DNA of 64,000 nt from Granulosicoccus sp045110515 (lineage in GTDB: Bacteria > Pseudomonadota > Gammaproteobacteria > Granulosicoccales > Granulosicoccaceae): assembly GCA_045110515.1 (NCBI GenBank), contig JBGCGD010000005.1, positions 54,621 through 118,620 on the forward strand, in the 5' to 3' direction. Below are positions 26,535 through 36,157 of the stretch, piece by piece (within the stretch, counting starts at the first letter, position 1; the number at the start of each line of letters is the position of its first letter). Made by a program: the position numbers and the translations under genes. The notes beneath the pieces are model-generated. The model made no database searches. It saw nothing but the letters and a program-made list of their open reading frames with translations, and was not told the origin of the DNA.

Positions 26535-28409
26535 ATGTCCAAGAAGTCTAAATCTGTCGTTTTTGACAACAACCCAGGCCGCAATGCTCAAACCTATGGC
26601 GTTGCACGTGAGCTAAATGCCGACATGGAACTCATTCATGAGCCATCGGTCGGGGTTGTCGGGACGAAAGGTGACAGCCAGTGCTATCTGGGTGTTCAAC
26701 GCAAAGTAGAAGCCATTCACGATCGTTTACGCTCGCGCCTGGGACGAAATGAAGGTCAGATGCCTATGCGTTTGGTTCAACCTGAATATACGGTTGCCAC
26801 ATCAGATGGAATGCGCAACGGCACCCGTGAAATGCGCTACTCACTCATCGGCAGAGAGGTCACACACGACACGGTTTGCGAACATCTCAGTGCCAGCGGC
26901 CTTGAGGGCACCATTGCTGTTGTAGCTTGTGATAAGCCGCCAGTTGGAACCCTGGCGGGCTTACTCGAACACAACCGACCGGCGATCATTATGTCAGACG
27001 GCCCGATTCGCCCTGGCCGAGACTCTGTTACCGAACAACCGATTGATATTGTCTCGGCTTTTCAGGTTGCTGGCAGCACCGATGCAGAATTCAAGAAGCG
27101 CATCGCTAAAGAAGCTTGTCCCGGTTACGGAAGTTGTGGCGGCATGTTTACCTACAACACCATGCAAACGTTTATCGGTGTGGTTGGCATGCAACCTTTG
27201 CATATGGTTGCACCTCCATCAGACGATCCGCGCAGACTATCCGAATTTCCAGAGCAGCTGGTGTCCTACTTACAAGGCATGATCGAAAGAGGGCATACAC
27301 CTCGAGATATCGTCAGCCGCGATGCTATTCGAAATGCTGTCATCGTCTCCATGGCGGTGGGTGGTTCTACCAATGTCTTGCTACATGCTCCAGAAATCGC
27401 GCGAGCTGCAGGTTTTGCAAATTTTGCAAAAGACATCATGTCTCCAGAAGAATTTAATCATCTGTCGCAGAACGTGGTGCCCGTATTAACTGATGCTCGA
27501 CCATACGGTTTGTATTCAATGGTAGACATCGATGACAAAGGCGGTGTTCAGGTTATCGTCAAAGCGCTTCTTGATGCCGGTTTGCTCTATGGCGACACAC
27601 TGACGTGTACCGGTGAGACTCTAGCTGAGCAAGTTGCTCGTCTTAATACTGCAGAACCGGATGGCGTGGTCGTTTATCCTGTTGAGAAACCTTATAAGCC
27701 TACCGGTGGGTTACGAGTGTTGGGTGGAAACCTGTCACCGGAATTCAGTGCCGTACTGAAGCTTGCTGGCGTTGAAGGTGGGTTGGAAGATAATCGCTTT
27801 GTCGGCCGCGCAAGAATCTTTAATGGTGAGCAGAACTTACTGGACGCGCTTGAATCAGCTCCGGATGATTTTCAGAATCACGATATGGTTATTGTGCGTT
27901 ATGAAGGACCCAGTGGTGCGCCGGGTATGCCTGAGATGCTGGACTCTACATCGCGAATAACCACACTGTGCAGAGAGAAAGATATCGTGGTTGGCTTGAT
28001 GACAGATGCGCGCTTTTCTGGCGGTTCAGTTGGCCTCGTTATTGGTCATGTCGGACCTGAAGCTGCGCTGGGTGGTCCCATTGCATTTTTAGAAGATGGT
28101 GATGAAATCATTGTCGATCTCAACACGAATGAGTTAAGCAGCCCCGCATTAGATGATGAAGCTACCCTGTCGGCGCGACGTGCGGCATGGGAGAAGGTCG
28201 TTGCAGATAATGGTGGAATGCATCCGCTGTGTGGAGATGTGGATACCCGATTGTTAAATCGAATGCGTATGTCTGCTGTATCTGCAGTCTATGGCGCAGG
28301 TATGCATCCCGATCGAGTGTTGTGGGTACCTCAGAAGAGAGAAGCCGAACGAACGGGTTTCGTGCCTCACAACAAATACCGCGAAGGCTCTCAAAAAGCA
28401 TTCGACTAG
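26535..28409 (+). CDS. IlvD/Edd-family dehydratase
   Basis: A 624-residue iron-sulfur dehydratase of the dihydroxy-acid/6-phosphogluconate/sugar-acid family. Cluster-ligand regions are recognisable: GDSQCYLG (first Cys), VVACDKPPVG (second) and EACPGYGSCGGMFTYNTM (third). VGGSTNVLLHAPEIA and the C-terminal SGGSVGLVIGHVGPEA, where the serine of SGG is the catalytic base region, are also present. The sequence departs from housekeeping IlvD in the CDKPP stretch and N-terminus, so a sugar-acid (aldonate) dehydratase is as likely as branched-chain amino-acid synthesis. No ilv or Entner-Doudoroff genes adjoin. A terminator-like hairpin follows. Confidence 0.85.
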   Translation: MSKKSKSVVFDNNPGRNAQTYGVARELNADMELIHEPSVGVVGTKGDSQCYLGVQRKVEAIHDRLRSRLGRNEGQMPMRLVQPEYTVATSDGMRNGTREMRYSLIGREVTHDTVCEHLSASGLEGTIAVVACDKPPVGTLAGLLEHNRPAIIMSDGPIRPGRDSVTEQPIDIVSAFQVAGSTDAEFKKRIAKEACPGYGSCGGMFTYNTMQTFIGVVGMQPLHMVAPPSDDPRRLSEFPEQLVSYLQGMIERGHTPRDIVSRDAIRNAVIVSMAVGGSTNVLLHAPEIARAAGFANFAKDIMSPEEFNHLSQNVVPVLTDARPYGLYSMVDIDDKGGVQVIVKALLDAGLLYGDTLTCTGETLAEQVARLNTAEPDGVVVYPVEKPYKPTGGLRVLGGNLSPEFSAVLKLAGVEGGLEDNRFVGRARIFNGEQNLLDALESAPDDFQNHDMVIVRYEGPSGAPGMPEMLDSTSRITTLCREKDIVVGLMTDARFSGGSVGLVIGHVGPEAALGGPIAFLEDGDEIIVDLNTNELSSPALDDEATLSARRAAWEKVVADNGGMHPLCGDVDTRLLNRMRMSAVSAVYGAGMHPDRVLWVPQKREAERTGFVPHNKYREGSQKAFD

Positions 28410-28424
28410 GAATTGTCAGTCAAT

Positions 28425-28460
28425 GAACCAACTGCACGGTGTTGTGGTTGGTTCCTTTCT
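28425..28460 (+). terminator. Probable terminator after IlvD/Edd dehydratase
   Basis: GAACCAAC (28425-28432) pairs with GTTGGTTC (28447-28454), with a possible inner CAC/GTG extension, followed by CTTTCTCT. The T-tract is interrupted, so strength is moderate. Confidence 0.5.
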
Positions 28461-28731
28461 CTACTGCCTCCCACTCCTACCTTAAACCGACCACACTTGT
28501 TCCAGTGGGGTTAGTGTAGCCTGCGTGCCTGCGTGCGCCTGTCTGTCTGCGTGAGCGAGATTCTGCGTGTTTGGTTGATATCTCGCCCGACTTTTCGAGC
28601 TATGAGCTACACATAAAAATGTGAATCAGTTCACAAAATTTTTAATTAGCTAAACCATAGTCTAGGTTTTACGCGGTCTAGTTGAGTAAATAGTCAAAAT
28701 TTATACAGCGTGTCATTTTTTGACGAAAGGG

Positions 28732-28760
28732 TTGTTTTTGAGCGGATGTTTATTTATAGT
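28732..28760 (+). promoter_or_regulatory. Candidate sigma-70 promoter for the TetR-RND operon
   Basis: TTGTTT (28732-28737) and TATAGT (28755-28760) are separated by exactly 17 bases. The -10 matches five of six consensus positions and the -35 only the TTG. It lies about 90 bases upstream of the TetR start at 28849, next to the GTCAAAA/TTTTGAC inverted repeat. Confidence 0.4.
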
Positions 28761-28848
28761 TCTGTCGAAAGCTCGGTGAGTTGACCCTGGTTCATCCGGT
28801 CTGAAACATCTATTCATCCCTCGTATTTCTCTAGTGAGAAGTTCTTTC

Positions 28849-29601
28849 ATGCCCGCACAAACGCGAAAACAACGCGAAATTGCTCAACGGCACAGCCTTT
28901 TTCTGGAGGTGGGCAGGGAGCTTTTGCACCAAAACGGCTTCCATCAACTCAGTATGGATCAAGTGGCAGAGCAGGCTGAATACTCAAAGGGAACCCTCTA
29001 TCAGCACTTCCATTGCAAGGAAGAGATGCTGATTCAGCTTTGCATTCAATGTATGCAAGGCTTGTCGTATTTGGGTGAGAGGGCGGTTACTTTTCCGGGA
29101 ACTCATCGTCAGCGTCTAATTGCTTTTCAAATCGCGCATGAGTTGTGGCTTGCCGTTGAGCCGCGTGATTTATACATGCTGCAGTACGTCAACTTAGACG
29201 GTGTCCTGAGCAAAGTTGCGGAGTCCAGTCTTGCGGAGTTTCGACAAATGGAAGCCAAGATTATTTCTCTGTGCGCCAGTATTTTCCAGGATGCAATGGA
29301 CTGCGGAGATTTACCGAAGGGTGAACTAAACGCTGCAGAACTTGTTTATGGCGTCTGGTCCATGTGTTACGGAGGTCAATTGCTCCGATCTTACGAAACA
29401 CCGTTGGCAGAGATGGGTGTGAGCAATCCAGGTCGAACACTCACATCACTCTTACAGTCCACCTTAGATGGATTGAGATGGACACCTGCCAGTACACCAG
29501 AACAAACCGATGCACTGTTGCTGCATCTGGAAACCGAATACTTTACCGAAGCTATAGCGCATTTGCGTGAGGGCTGCTGTTCTACTTCGTCCCGAGGATA
29601 A
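28849..29601 (+). CDS. TetR-family transcriptional regulator
   Basis: A 250-residue regulator from ATG 28849 (MPAQTRKQREIAQRH); an in-frame GTG at 28834 is possible but GAGAAG precedes the ATG. The N-terminal TetR helix-turn-helix is clear (about residues 14-58): LHQNGFHQLSMDQVAEQAEYSKGTLYQHFHCKEEML split over two helices. The C-terminal ligand domain is unassigned. The RND exporter starts four bases after its stop, so the operon is very likely autoregulated by this protein in response to an exported or envelope-active compound. Confidence 0.9.
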   Translation: MPAQTRKQREIAQRHSLFLEVGRELLHQNGFHQLSMDQVAEQAEYSKGTLYQHFHCKEEMLIQLCIQCMQGLSYLGERAVTFPGTHRQRLIAFQIAHELWLAVEPRDLYMLQYVNLDGVLSKVAESSLAEFRQMEAKIISLCASIFQDAMDCGDLPKGELNAAELVYGVWSMCYGGQLLRSYETPLAEMGVSNPGRTLTSLLQSTLDGLRWTPASTPEQTDALLLHLETEYFTEAIAHLREGCCSTSSRG

Positions 29602-29605
29602 CTCT

Positions 29606-31984
29606 ATGATTGAACGCTACGCTGAATGGATAGTCAGGTATCGCTGGCTCGTCATGGTACTGACTGTCATTGCAACCATGGCTCTTGCTGCTGGTGGTAA
29701 GAACCTGGCTTTTACCAATGACTACAGAGTGTTTTTCAGTAAAGAAAACCCTCAGTTGTTGGCGTTTGAGGAGCTTCAAGAGGCGTATACCAAGTCAGAC
29801 AACGTCTTGATCATGCTAGAACCGAAAGACGGCGACGTTTTCAGTGCAGAGACACTCGCGGCCGTTGCTGATTTAACAGATAGGGCCTGGCAAATACCGT
29901 TTTCTATTCGCGTTGATTCATTAACGAATTATCAGCATATGGATGCAGAAGAAGACGATTTGATCGTAGCGGATTTAGTCGAGGACATTGATGCTTTGTC
30001 CGCAGACGAGCTTGAGCGAATTCGCGAAATCGCCTTGGCGCAGCCCACCATTGTTAAAAAGCTATTAGCAACAAATTCTCAAGTAACGGGTATTAACGTC
30101 ACTATGGAGATGCCGGCGGAGCTCACTGATGAGGAGCGTGCGTTACCGGCTTCAGAGAGAACGTCGACAGACCCGATGGTAGCGCTACAAGAGGCGGTTA
30201 CGCATGTCCGGGCGATGGTTGCGGACATGGAGAAAGAATATCCTGACATCAAATTTACAAGTTCAGGGTTAGTCCTGCTGAATCAGGCTTTTTCTGAGGC
30301 CAGCATTACCGATATGTCTACTATTATCCCGTTGGCATTCGGCGTCATCATTGTCGGTGTGTTGGTGCTTATCGCTAGCCCGATAGCCATGATAGCAACA
30401 GTGTTGGTGGTACTCATGTCAATAATGGCGGCCATGGGTACAGCAGGATGGTTAGGGTTTAAGCTAACACCGCCCTCGGCATCAGCGCCAACATTGATAT
30501 TGACTCTAGCGGTGGCCGACTGCGTTCATTATCTGGTCACCTTCTATCAAAATTTGCGCAGGGGTATGGAACGCAAAGCGGCTGTTATAGAGAGCTTACG
30601 AATTAATTTTTCGCCCATCTTTTTAACGTCGGTGACTACGGCAGTTGGTTTTTTAAGCCTGAATGCCAGTGATGCTCCTCCTTTCAGAGATCTTGGGAAC
30701 ATAACCGCCATGGGTGTCATGTTTGCCTTTATTTTCGCGGTAACGTTTCTACCGGCATTTTCGGCTGTCATGCCTGCTAGAGGCAAAGTACGTGATGTGA
30801 AAAAGGCTACGTTCATGGATGGCTTAGCGAACTTCGTCATTGGCTTCAGACGACCATTGTTCTGGGGTATGGGAGCAATTATGGTTGCTCTAGCTGTCAT
30901 TGCGCCAAGAAATGAACTCAATGATGTCTTCGTACATTATTTCGACGAGTCTGTTCCATTCCGTGCCGAGGTGGACGAAATTACGGAAAAGCTCTCGGGC
31001 TTATATATCGTTGATTTCTCCGTAGACTCAAAAGAGGAGGGGGGAGTGAGTAATCCTGACTTCCTGGCGGACGTCGAGAAGTTTGAAAACTACTTAAGCA
31101 GTTTGCCAGAAGTGCAACATGTCAGCGCCATTACTGAAACCATGCGCCGCTTGAACCGAAGTATGCACGGCGACGATCAGGCGTACTACAAACTTCCTGA
31201 GAATCGCGAGCTCTCGGCTCAGTACCTCTTGCTATATGAAATGTCATTGCCCTATGGTCTGGACTTAAATAATCAGATTAACTTTGATAAATCTACGACC
31301 AGAATCTCCGCCACACTCGATACTGTTTCTACTCAAGAGATGCTCAGAATTGAGAGTGAATCCATTGCTTGGATGCAGGAAAATACACCCAACATTTCCA
31401 CTGTACCCTCCGGTCCGACCATCATGTTCTCTCACATCGGTATGAGGAACATCATCAGTATGCTCTCAGGTACAGGTATTGCACTTGTGCTCATCTCGCT
31501 CATCCTGGTCTTTGCCTTGCGATCAGTTAAATTTGGTGCGGTGAGTTTGATACCCAACATCGCTCCGGCCCTAATGGCTTTCGGTGTTTGGGGAATGCTG
31601 GTTGGAGAGGTGGGGCTGGCTGTGTCTGTTGTGGTTGCTATGACACTGGGAATTGTTGTGGATGACACCATCCACTTTCTAAGTAAGTACTTAAGAGCCA
31701 GACGTGAAAGAGGAATGAATGCTGAGGATGCCATCCGATATGCATTTAATACTGTGGGTGTTGCCCTGACTGTTACCACCATTGTTTTGGTTGCAGGTTT
31801 TATGGTCATTGCGCAGTCTAATTTTCAAGTGAATTCGCAAATGGGATTGCTGACAGCCATCACCATCGCCATAGCACTAATTGTTGATTTCTTGTTTCTG
31901 CCTGCGTTGCTGTTGCTTGTTGACGGTGATAAAAACCAAAAAACGCAACCAGATCCAGTTGTATCAACTCCGCAAACTGCCTAA
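29606..31984 (+). CDS. RND-superfamily exporter (MMPL/COG1033 type)
   Basis: A 792-residue inner-membrane RND protein from ATG 29606 with GAGGA upstream. The twofold RND plan is visible: a first membrane helix (WLVMVLTVIATMALAAGG), a periplasmic loop of about 200 residues, a six-helix bundle, a second helix and periplasmic loop (from about 430), and a second helix bundle. GIVVDDTIHFLSKYLRARRE near residue 680 carries the acidic pair typical of proton relay in COG1033/MMPL exporters. Shorter than AcrB-type pumps (about 1,050), it resembles lipid exporters such as HpnN and MmpL. It is encoded with a LolA-like carrier and an outer-membrane protein, which suggests lipid or hydrophobic-compound export to the outer membrane. 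Confidence 0.88.
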   Translation: MIERYAEWIVRYRWLVMVLTVIATMALAAGGKNLAFTNDYRVFFSKENPQLLAFEELQEAYTKSDNVLIMLEPKDGDVFSAETLAAVADLTDRAWQIPFSIRVDSLTNYQHMDAEEDDLIVADLVEDIDALSADELERIREIALAQPTIVKKLLATNSQVTGINVTMEMPAELTDEERALPASERTSTDPMVALQEAVTHVRAMVADMEKEYPDIKFTSSGLVLLNQAFSEASITDMSTIIPLAFGVIIVGVLVLIASPIAMIATVLVVLMSIMAAMGTAGWLGFKLTPPSASAPTLILTLAVADCVHYLVTFYQNLRRGMERKAAVIESLRINFSPIFLTSVTTAVGFLSLNASDAPPFRDLGNITAMGVMFAFIFAVTFLPAFSAVMPARGKVRDVKKATFMDGLANFVIGFRRPLFWGMGAIMVALAVIAPRNELNDVFVHYFDESVPFRAEVDEITEKLSGLYIVDFSVDSKEEGGVSNPDFLADVEKFENYLSSLPEVQHVSAITETMRRLNRSMHGDDQAYYKLPENRELSAQYLLLYEMSLPYGLDLNNQINFDKSTTRISATLDTVSTQEMLRIESESIAWMQENTPNISTVPSGPTIMFSHIGMRNIISMLSGTGIALVLISLILVFALRSVKFGAVSLIPNIAPALMAFGVWGMLVGEVGLAVSVVVAMTLGIVVDDTIHFLSKYLRARRERGMNAEDAIRYAFNTVGVALTVTTIVLVAGFMVIAQSNFQVNSQMGLLTAITIAIALIVDFLFLPALLLLVDGDKNQKTQPDPVVSTPQTA

Positions 31985-32033
31985 TCACATTGACCCAATC
32001 GGTCAAACAGTTAATTCTATAAGGGAGATACCT

Positions 32034-32837
32034 ATGAGTGTTCGAGCCTTAAAACATACCCGCAACTTATCGTTTGTTTTTGCAGGACTTTTATTTGCAA
32101 GTGTGTCTGTTGCGCAAACGCCGGAAGAGCGTGGTCTTGAGATTGCAACGATGGTTCAGGCGCAGGATGATGGTTTTACTGATTCTGAATCGTCTATGAC
32201 AATGACGCTGATCAATCGCTCGGGCAAGAAGAGTACGCGCCGAATGAGATCGCGTGTGTTAGAAGTCCAGGGCGATGGCGACAAAAGCATGTCGATTTTT
32301 GACGAGCCTGCAGATGTCAAAGGCACTGCTAGTCTGACTCACTCTCACGCAACTGAAGCAGATGAACAATGGTTGTATTTACCTGCGTTGAAACGGGTAA
32401 AGCGAATTTCATCTAAAAATAAATCTGGCCCATTCATGGGCAGTGAATTTGCGTTTGAAGACATCAGTTCTCAAGAAGTGGATAAGTACAGCTATAAGTA
32501 CTTAGGTGACGACGAACTCGATGGTGTTGCTGTGTATAAGGTAGAAGCCATACCAGCTTATAAGCATTCCGGTTACACCCGTCTGGTAAATTGGATTGAT
32601 CAGGATAAACTTGTTGCGTTAAAGGTTGAGTACTTCGACCGTAAGAACTCTCTTTTGAAAACGTTAACGATTAGTGACTATCAACGTTACCTGGATCAGT
32701 TCTGGCGTGCCGGTAGTATGCATATGCAAAACGAGCAAACAGGCAAAAGTACCATTTTGGAATGGTCCGATTACAAATTTAAGACAGGGCTTACCGATAA
32801 AGATTTTGACAGTAAGGCACTGAAGCGGATTCGGTAA
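32034..32837 (+). CDS. LolA-like periplasmic outer-membrane lipoprotein-sorting protein
   Basis: A 267-residue periplasmic protein from ATG 32034, with AAGGGAGA upstream and a signal peptide ending SVA|QTPEE. The body matches the LolA_like group: TMTLINRSGKKSTRRMRSR, then KGTASLTHS, DEQWLYLPALKRVKRISSKNKSGPFMGSEFAFEDI and NWIDQDKLVALKVEYFD. These half-barrels carry acylated molecules. It lacks close similarity to housekeeping LolA and is repeatedly found beside COG1033 RND exporters, where a lipid-handoff role has been proposed. The outer-membrane gene starts two bases after its stop. Confidence 0.87.
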   Translation: MSVRALKHTRNLSFVFAGLLFASVSVAQTPEERGLEIATMVQAQDDGFTDSESSMTMTLINRSGKKSTRRMRSRVLEVQGDGDKSMSIFDEPADVKGTASLTHSHATEADEQWLYLPALKRVKRISSKNKSGPFMGSEFAFEDISSQEVDKYSYKYLGDDELDGVAVYKVEAIPAYKHSGYTRLVNWIDQDKLVALKVEYFDRKNSLLKTLTISDYQRYLDQFWRAGSMHMQNEQTGKSTILEWSDYKFKTGLTDKDFDSKALKRIR

Positions 32838-32839
32838 CT

Positions 32840-34030
32840 ATGCGAAAGCTTGGCGCTACAATTTCGTTGCTGGCGCTCACCTTGTCATCGGTGGGTGCTC
32901 AGGCTGAGGTCGAGACACGTGGAAACGTGAGCTTGCAGCTGCAAGCGTTTCCCAACGACTCAGCGCACGAGGAGGCAACCCAGGATAGTAACTTCTCGCT
33001 CTCTTCAGAGATAGAAATCTATGCTCCGGTGGGTGAGAACGGCTCGTTAACAGCGACCCCATTTATACGTATTGACGAAAATGACAATGAACGCAGTCGA
33101 ATCGATATGCGTGAGTTCATTTATTCTCACTATGGGGATGATTGGGAGCTCAACGTTGGTGTAGGGAAAGTGTTCTGGGGTGTCGCCGAATCCAGCAATA
33201 TCGTTGATGTCATCAATCAGAATGACCTGGTTGAGAACGATGGATCATCAGCGAAGTTGGGCCAGCCGATGGCAAACCTGCTCTTAATCAGAGACTGGGG
33301 TGATATCGATTTATATATTCTGCCGGGGTTTCGAGAGCGTACTTTTCCTGGCATCAGCGGTAGGCCCAGACCAGGGGTTGTCGTTGACACTAACAATGCT
33401 CAGTTTGAATCGTCAGAGCGCGAAAAACACGTCGATTTTGCTGGGCGCATCGGCATGGTATTCGACGAATGGGATGTTGGTGCGCATTTATTTCATGGAA
33501 CTGCCAGAGATCCTTTGTTCCGAATTAATTCTGCCAGTAATTCTGTTGTACCGTTTTATTATCAATACACGCAACTGGGCTTCGATATTCAGGCGACACT
33601 GGAAAGCTGGTTATTGAAAGCGGAGCTCACTTACAGTTCGGGTGATGAGATTGATGATCATAGTTCCATCGTTAGTGGTTTCGAATACAGCTTTTACGAT
33701 ATCAAAGAGTCTGGTGTGGACTTGGGAATTGTCGCAGAGTGGATGTACGACGAACGTGGTGAAGATTCTACCGATGCATTTCAAAACGATTTATTAATCG
33801 GGCTCAGACTTGCGTTGAACGATGAACAGTCGTTGGAAGGTTTGCTGGGCATTATTACTGATTTAGACGAGGGTGGTCAGCTCATCACGCTTGAGGCGAG
33901 TCGACGCTTTGGTAGTAGTTTAAAAGGCAGTTTGCAGATGACGGTATTTGAAGGCGTCGAAAATGACCCGGCGTTTGCAGGCTTCGCGGACGAAGATAAT
34001 CTGCAGGTAGAGTTGTCGTATTTTTTCTAG
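32840..34030 (+). CDS. Predicted outer-membrane beta-barrel protein
   Basis: A 396-residue secreted protein with a signal peptide ending AQA|EVETRG and a C-terminus ending in LSYFF, the aromatic terminal residue used by the Bam machinery. Alternating amphipathic strands run through the mature chain (GNVSLQLQAFP, SEIEIYAPVGENGSLTATPFI, WELNVGVGKVFWGV). I do not recognise a named family; it resembles uncharacterised DUF1302-like porins found beside RND/LolA-like pairs. It is the last gene of the TetR-RND-LolA-like operon and is likely its outer-membrane partner. Whether it is an export channel or a lipid receptor cannot be told. Confidence 0.75.
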   Translation: MRKLGATISLLALTLSSVGAQAEVETRGNVSLQLQAFPNDSAHEEATQDSNFSLSSEIEIYAPVGENGSLTATPFIRIDENDNERSRIDMREFIYSHYGDDWELNVGVGKVFWGVAESSNIVDVINQNDLVENDGSSAKLGQPMANLLLIRDWGDIDLYILPGFRERTFPGISGRPRPGVVVDTNNAQFESSEREKHVDFAGRIGMVFDEWDVGAHLFHGTARDPLFRINSASNSVVPFYYQYTQLGFDIQATLESWLLKAELTYSSGDEIDDHSSIVSGFEYSFYDIKESGVDLGIVAEWMYDERGEDSTDAFQNDLLIGLRLALNDEQSLEGLLGIITDLDEGGQLITLEASRRFGSSLKGSLQMTVFEGVENDPAFAGFADEDNLQVELSYFF

Positions 34031-34289
34031 GCCACTTCAACTTTCGGCGAAAACACCTTGCGTGCTTTCAGTAATTAGACTGCTAGGTGAGAATGTCGCC
34101 TCTAATTGCCTCAGGAATTTAACGCTCGATTCTAAAGAACGTTGTTTGTGGCAGTGTCGTGAACGTCGTATTCGGTTCATTGTTCATGAGGGTACAAGCG
34201 AACTAAGTGATTTAGATCGAAATTCATCGCCAATTTACCGGCAATATGTCAACATGTGCCAGAAGAGATAATGATGTTTAGGGCATTCT

Positions 34290-34817
34290 ATGGCGGGTAA
34301 AAAGAGTAGTACTGTAAAAAGAAAAATCGTCTCCTCTCGGCACCTTGCCAATTCCGAAGGTTGGCAATTATCCGAATTCGAGTTTGGAATGATCATCGCG
34401 TTCCATGGCTTTGGTCGTTGGATGAGTAAATGCATGGCGGCGGCTGGGAATTCAGAACTGAGTTCTCTTGAGATTTTAATCGTTCATCACGTGAATCACC
34501 GTGAAAAACAAAAGCGACTCTCTGACGTGACGTTTCTTTTGAACATAGAAGATACTCATACGGTCAACTACGCTTTGAAAAAGCTTGTAGGGTATGGGCT
34601 GATAGAAGGTGAGAAACGCGGTAAGGAACTATTCTATAAAACAACTAAAAAAGGTGTTGAGTTGTGCGACAAGTATCGTGAAGTGCGTGAGCAATGTTTG
34701 TTGGATAGCCTTAAGCATATGGATATGAGTTATGACGAGCTTAGCGAAATAGCCACCTCTCTTCGTTCTTTATCTGGTCTGTACGATCAGGCATCGCGTG
34801 CAGCTAGCTCGCTTTAG
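34290..34817 (+). CDS. MarR-like winged-helix regulator (COG3492 type)
   Basis: A 175-residue winged-helix protein. The core (about residues 45-125) has SSLEILIVHHVNHREKQKRL, then the recognition region LLNIEDTHTVNYALKKLVGYGLIEGEKRGKELFYKTTKKG, matching MarR-like regulators of COG3492. It lies convergent with and 36 bases from the TRAP transporter genes, and relatives of this group are often found with TRAP or catabolic genes, so it may control dctPQM or the 5-oxoprolinase gene. The effector is unknown. No terminator is visible in the short gap. Confidence 0.78.
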   Translation: MAGKKSSTVKRKIVSSRHLANSEGWQLSEFEFGMIIAFHGFGRWMSKCMAAAGNSELSSLEILIVHHVNHREKQKRLSDVTFLLNIEDTHTVNYALKKLVGYGLIEGEKRGKELFYKTTKKGVELCDKYREVREQCLLDSLKHMDMSYDELSEIATSLRSLSGLYDQASRAASSL

Positions 34818-34852
34818 CGTCCCTTTATTGAAGAAGCGTTGTAACAGCGTGT

Positions 34853-36157
34853 TTAGTTTCTAGTCATTAGATCTGGTAGAAAGGTAACGATCTCCGGAAA
34901 CATGACAATCGCGATCACGGCTAGCAAAAGTAACAGGAAGAATGGCAGCGCGTATTTCGCCACTTTCAGTATGTCGATACCGGTCAATCCTTGTATTACA
35001 AACAAGTTAAAGCCCACTGGCGGCGTAATCTGTGACATTTCTACCACGATAACCAGGTAGATTCCAAACCAAAGCGGGTCTATTCCGCTTTGCTCAACCA
35101 TGGGCATGATAATCGATGTTGTTAACACAACAACCGAGATTCCATCAAGAAAGCAGCCGAGAATAATAAAGAAAACCGTCAGAGCTGCTAGCAATGCAAC
35201 GCTTGATAGATCGAATGACCCGATCCAGGTTGCCAAATCTCTGGGAATACCAGTAAATCCCATTGATACTGAAAGAAACGCCGCTCCTGCAAGTATAAAG
35301 GCGATCATGCAGGAGGTAATGGTAGCTCCCAATAGGCTCTCTTTTAACATAGCAACAGAGAGTGATTTGTTCCACCATGCGAGCACGACAGAAAAAACTA
35401 CGCCTACGGCAGCTGCGTCTGTCGGAGACGCCACACCCAAGTAGATAGAACCAATTACGCCGCCTATTAACAAGAAAATTGGAATAAGGCGGCTCGATGC
35501 CCTTAGTTTTTGACTAAACGTGAAGTGTTCTGTTTCTTGCGGTATTAACTTGGGTCGGGAAATGGAGACAATTGCCACATAAGCCGCAAAGAGCAAGACC
35601 AGCATCGCACCCGGAATGACACCAGCAATGAACAAGCGAGCAATAGATTGCTCTGTTGCTACCCCATAAACTATCAGGATAATGGATGGTGGAATCAGCA
35701 AACCCAACGTTGCGGATCCTGCTAGCGTACCGATGATTAAACTTTCCGGATAACCTCTGTTCGTAAGTTCCGGCGTTGACATTTTGCCAATAGTGGCTGC
35801 AGTCGCGGCTGATGATCCTGATACAGCAGCGAATATTGCGCAGCCGAAAATGTTCACATGCAGTAGTTTTCCAGGCAGTCTCCCTACCCAGGGGGTTAAG
35901 CCTCTGAACATATCATCAGAGAGTCTTGATCGGAGTAGTATCTCTCCCATTAAAATGAACATGGGAAGTGCAGCTAGTGCCCAAGAATGACTGTGCCCCC
36001 AGATAGTTGTTGCCAGGATAGGTCCTATCGGCGCGTTTGACAGCAGCATCATGGCTGCAATTCCGGTGATCAATAAAGCAAAAGCAACCCAGACTCCTGC
36101 TGCCAACATCGCAATCATTGATAACAGTATAAAAGCAGTTATCGCTATCTCAGTCAT
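34853..36157 (-). CDS. dctM: TRAP transporter large permease (DctM)
   Basis: A 434-residue DctM subunit with about twelve hydrophobic segments; it forms the ion-coupled translocation pathway of a tripartite ATP-independent periplasmic importer. Family motifs are present: ALAALPMFILMGEIL, AVSGSSAATAATIGKMSTPEL, LLIPPSIILIVYGVATEQSI and, near the end, EMSQITPPVGFNLFVIQ. Its start overlaps the stop of the small permease gene by four bases, so the two are coupled. The order on the minus strand is dctP, dctQ, dctM. The substrate depends on DctP. Confidence 0.92.
   Translation of the reverse strand: MTEIAITAFILLSMIAMLAAGVWVAFALLITGIAAMMLLSNAPIGPILATTIWGHSHSWALAALPMFILMGEILLRSRLSDDMFRGLTPWVGRLPGKLLHVNIFGCAIFAAVSGSSAATAATIGKMSTPELTNRGYPESLIIGTLAGSATLGLLIPPSIILIVYGVATEQSIARLFIAGVIPGAMLVLLFAAYVAIVSISRPKLIPQETEHFTFSQKLRASSRLIPIFLLIGGVIGSIYLGVASPTDAAAVGVVFSVVLAWWNKSLSVAMLKESLLGATITSCMIAFILAGAAFLSVSMGFTGIPRDLATWIGSFDLSSVALLAALTVFFIILGCFLDGISVVVLTTSIIMPMVEQSGIDPLWFGIYLVIVVEMSQITPPVGFNLFVIQGLTGIDILKVAKYALPFFLLLLLAVIAIVMFPEIVTFLPDLMTRN

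Larger units (their letters stand above)
28410..28848. other. Intergenic region: terminator, GCCTGCGT repeats, TetR promoter region
   Basis: This 439-base gap contains no gene I can support. It begins with a hairpin (28425-28454), then an imperfect tandem repeat of GCCTGCGT-like units at 28519-28552, then an AT-rich stretch. An inverted repeat GTCAAAA (28693-28699)/TTTTGAC (28718-28724) lies just upstream of a possible promoter at 28732-28760 and could be a TetR operator. Confidence 0.45.

Noticed and set aside
34062..34271. 69-codon frame between the outer-membrane gene and the MarR-like gene
   Set aside because: No ribosome-binding site, unusual composition rich in Arg, Cys and Leu, and no similarity that I recognise; probably non-coding leader.
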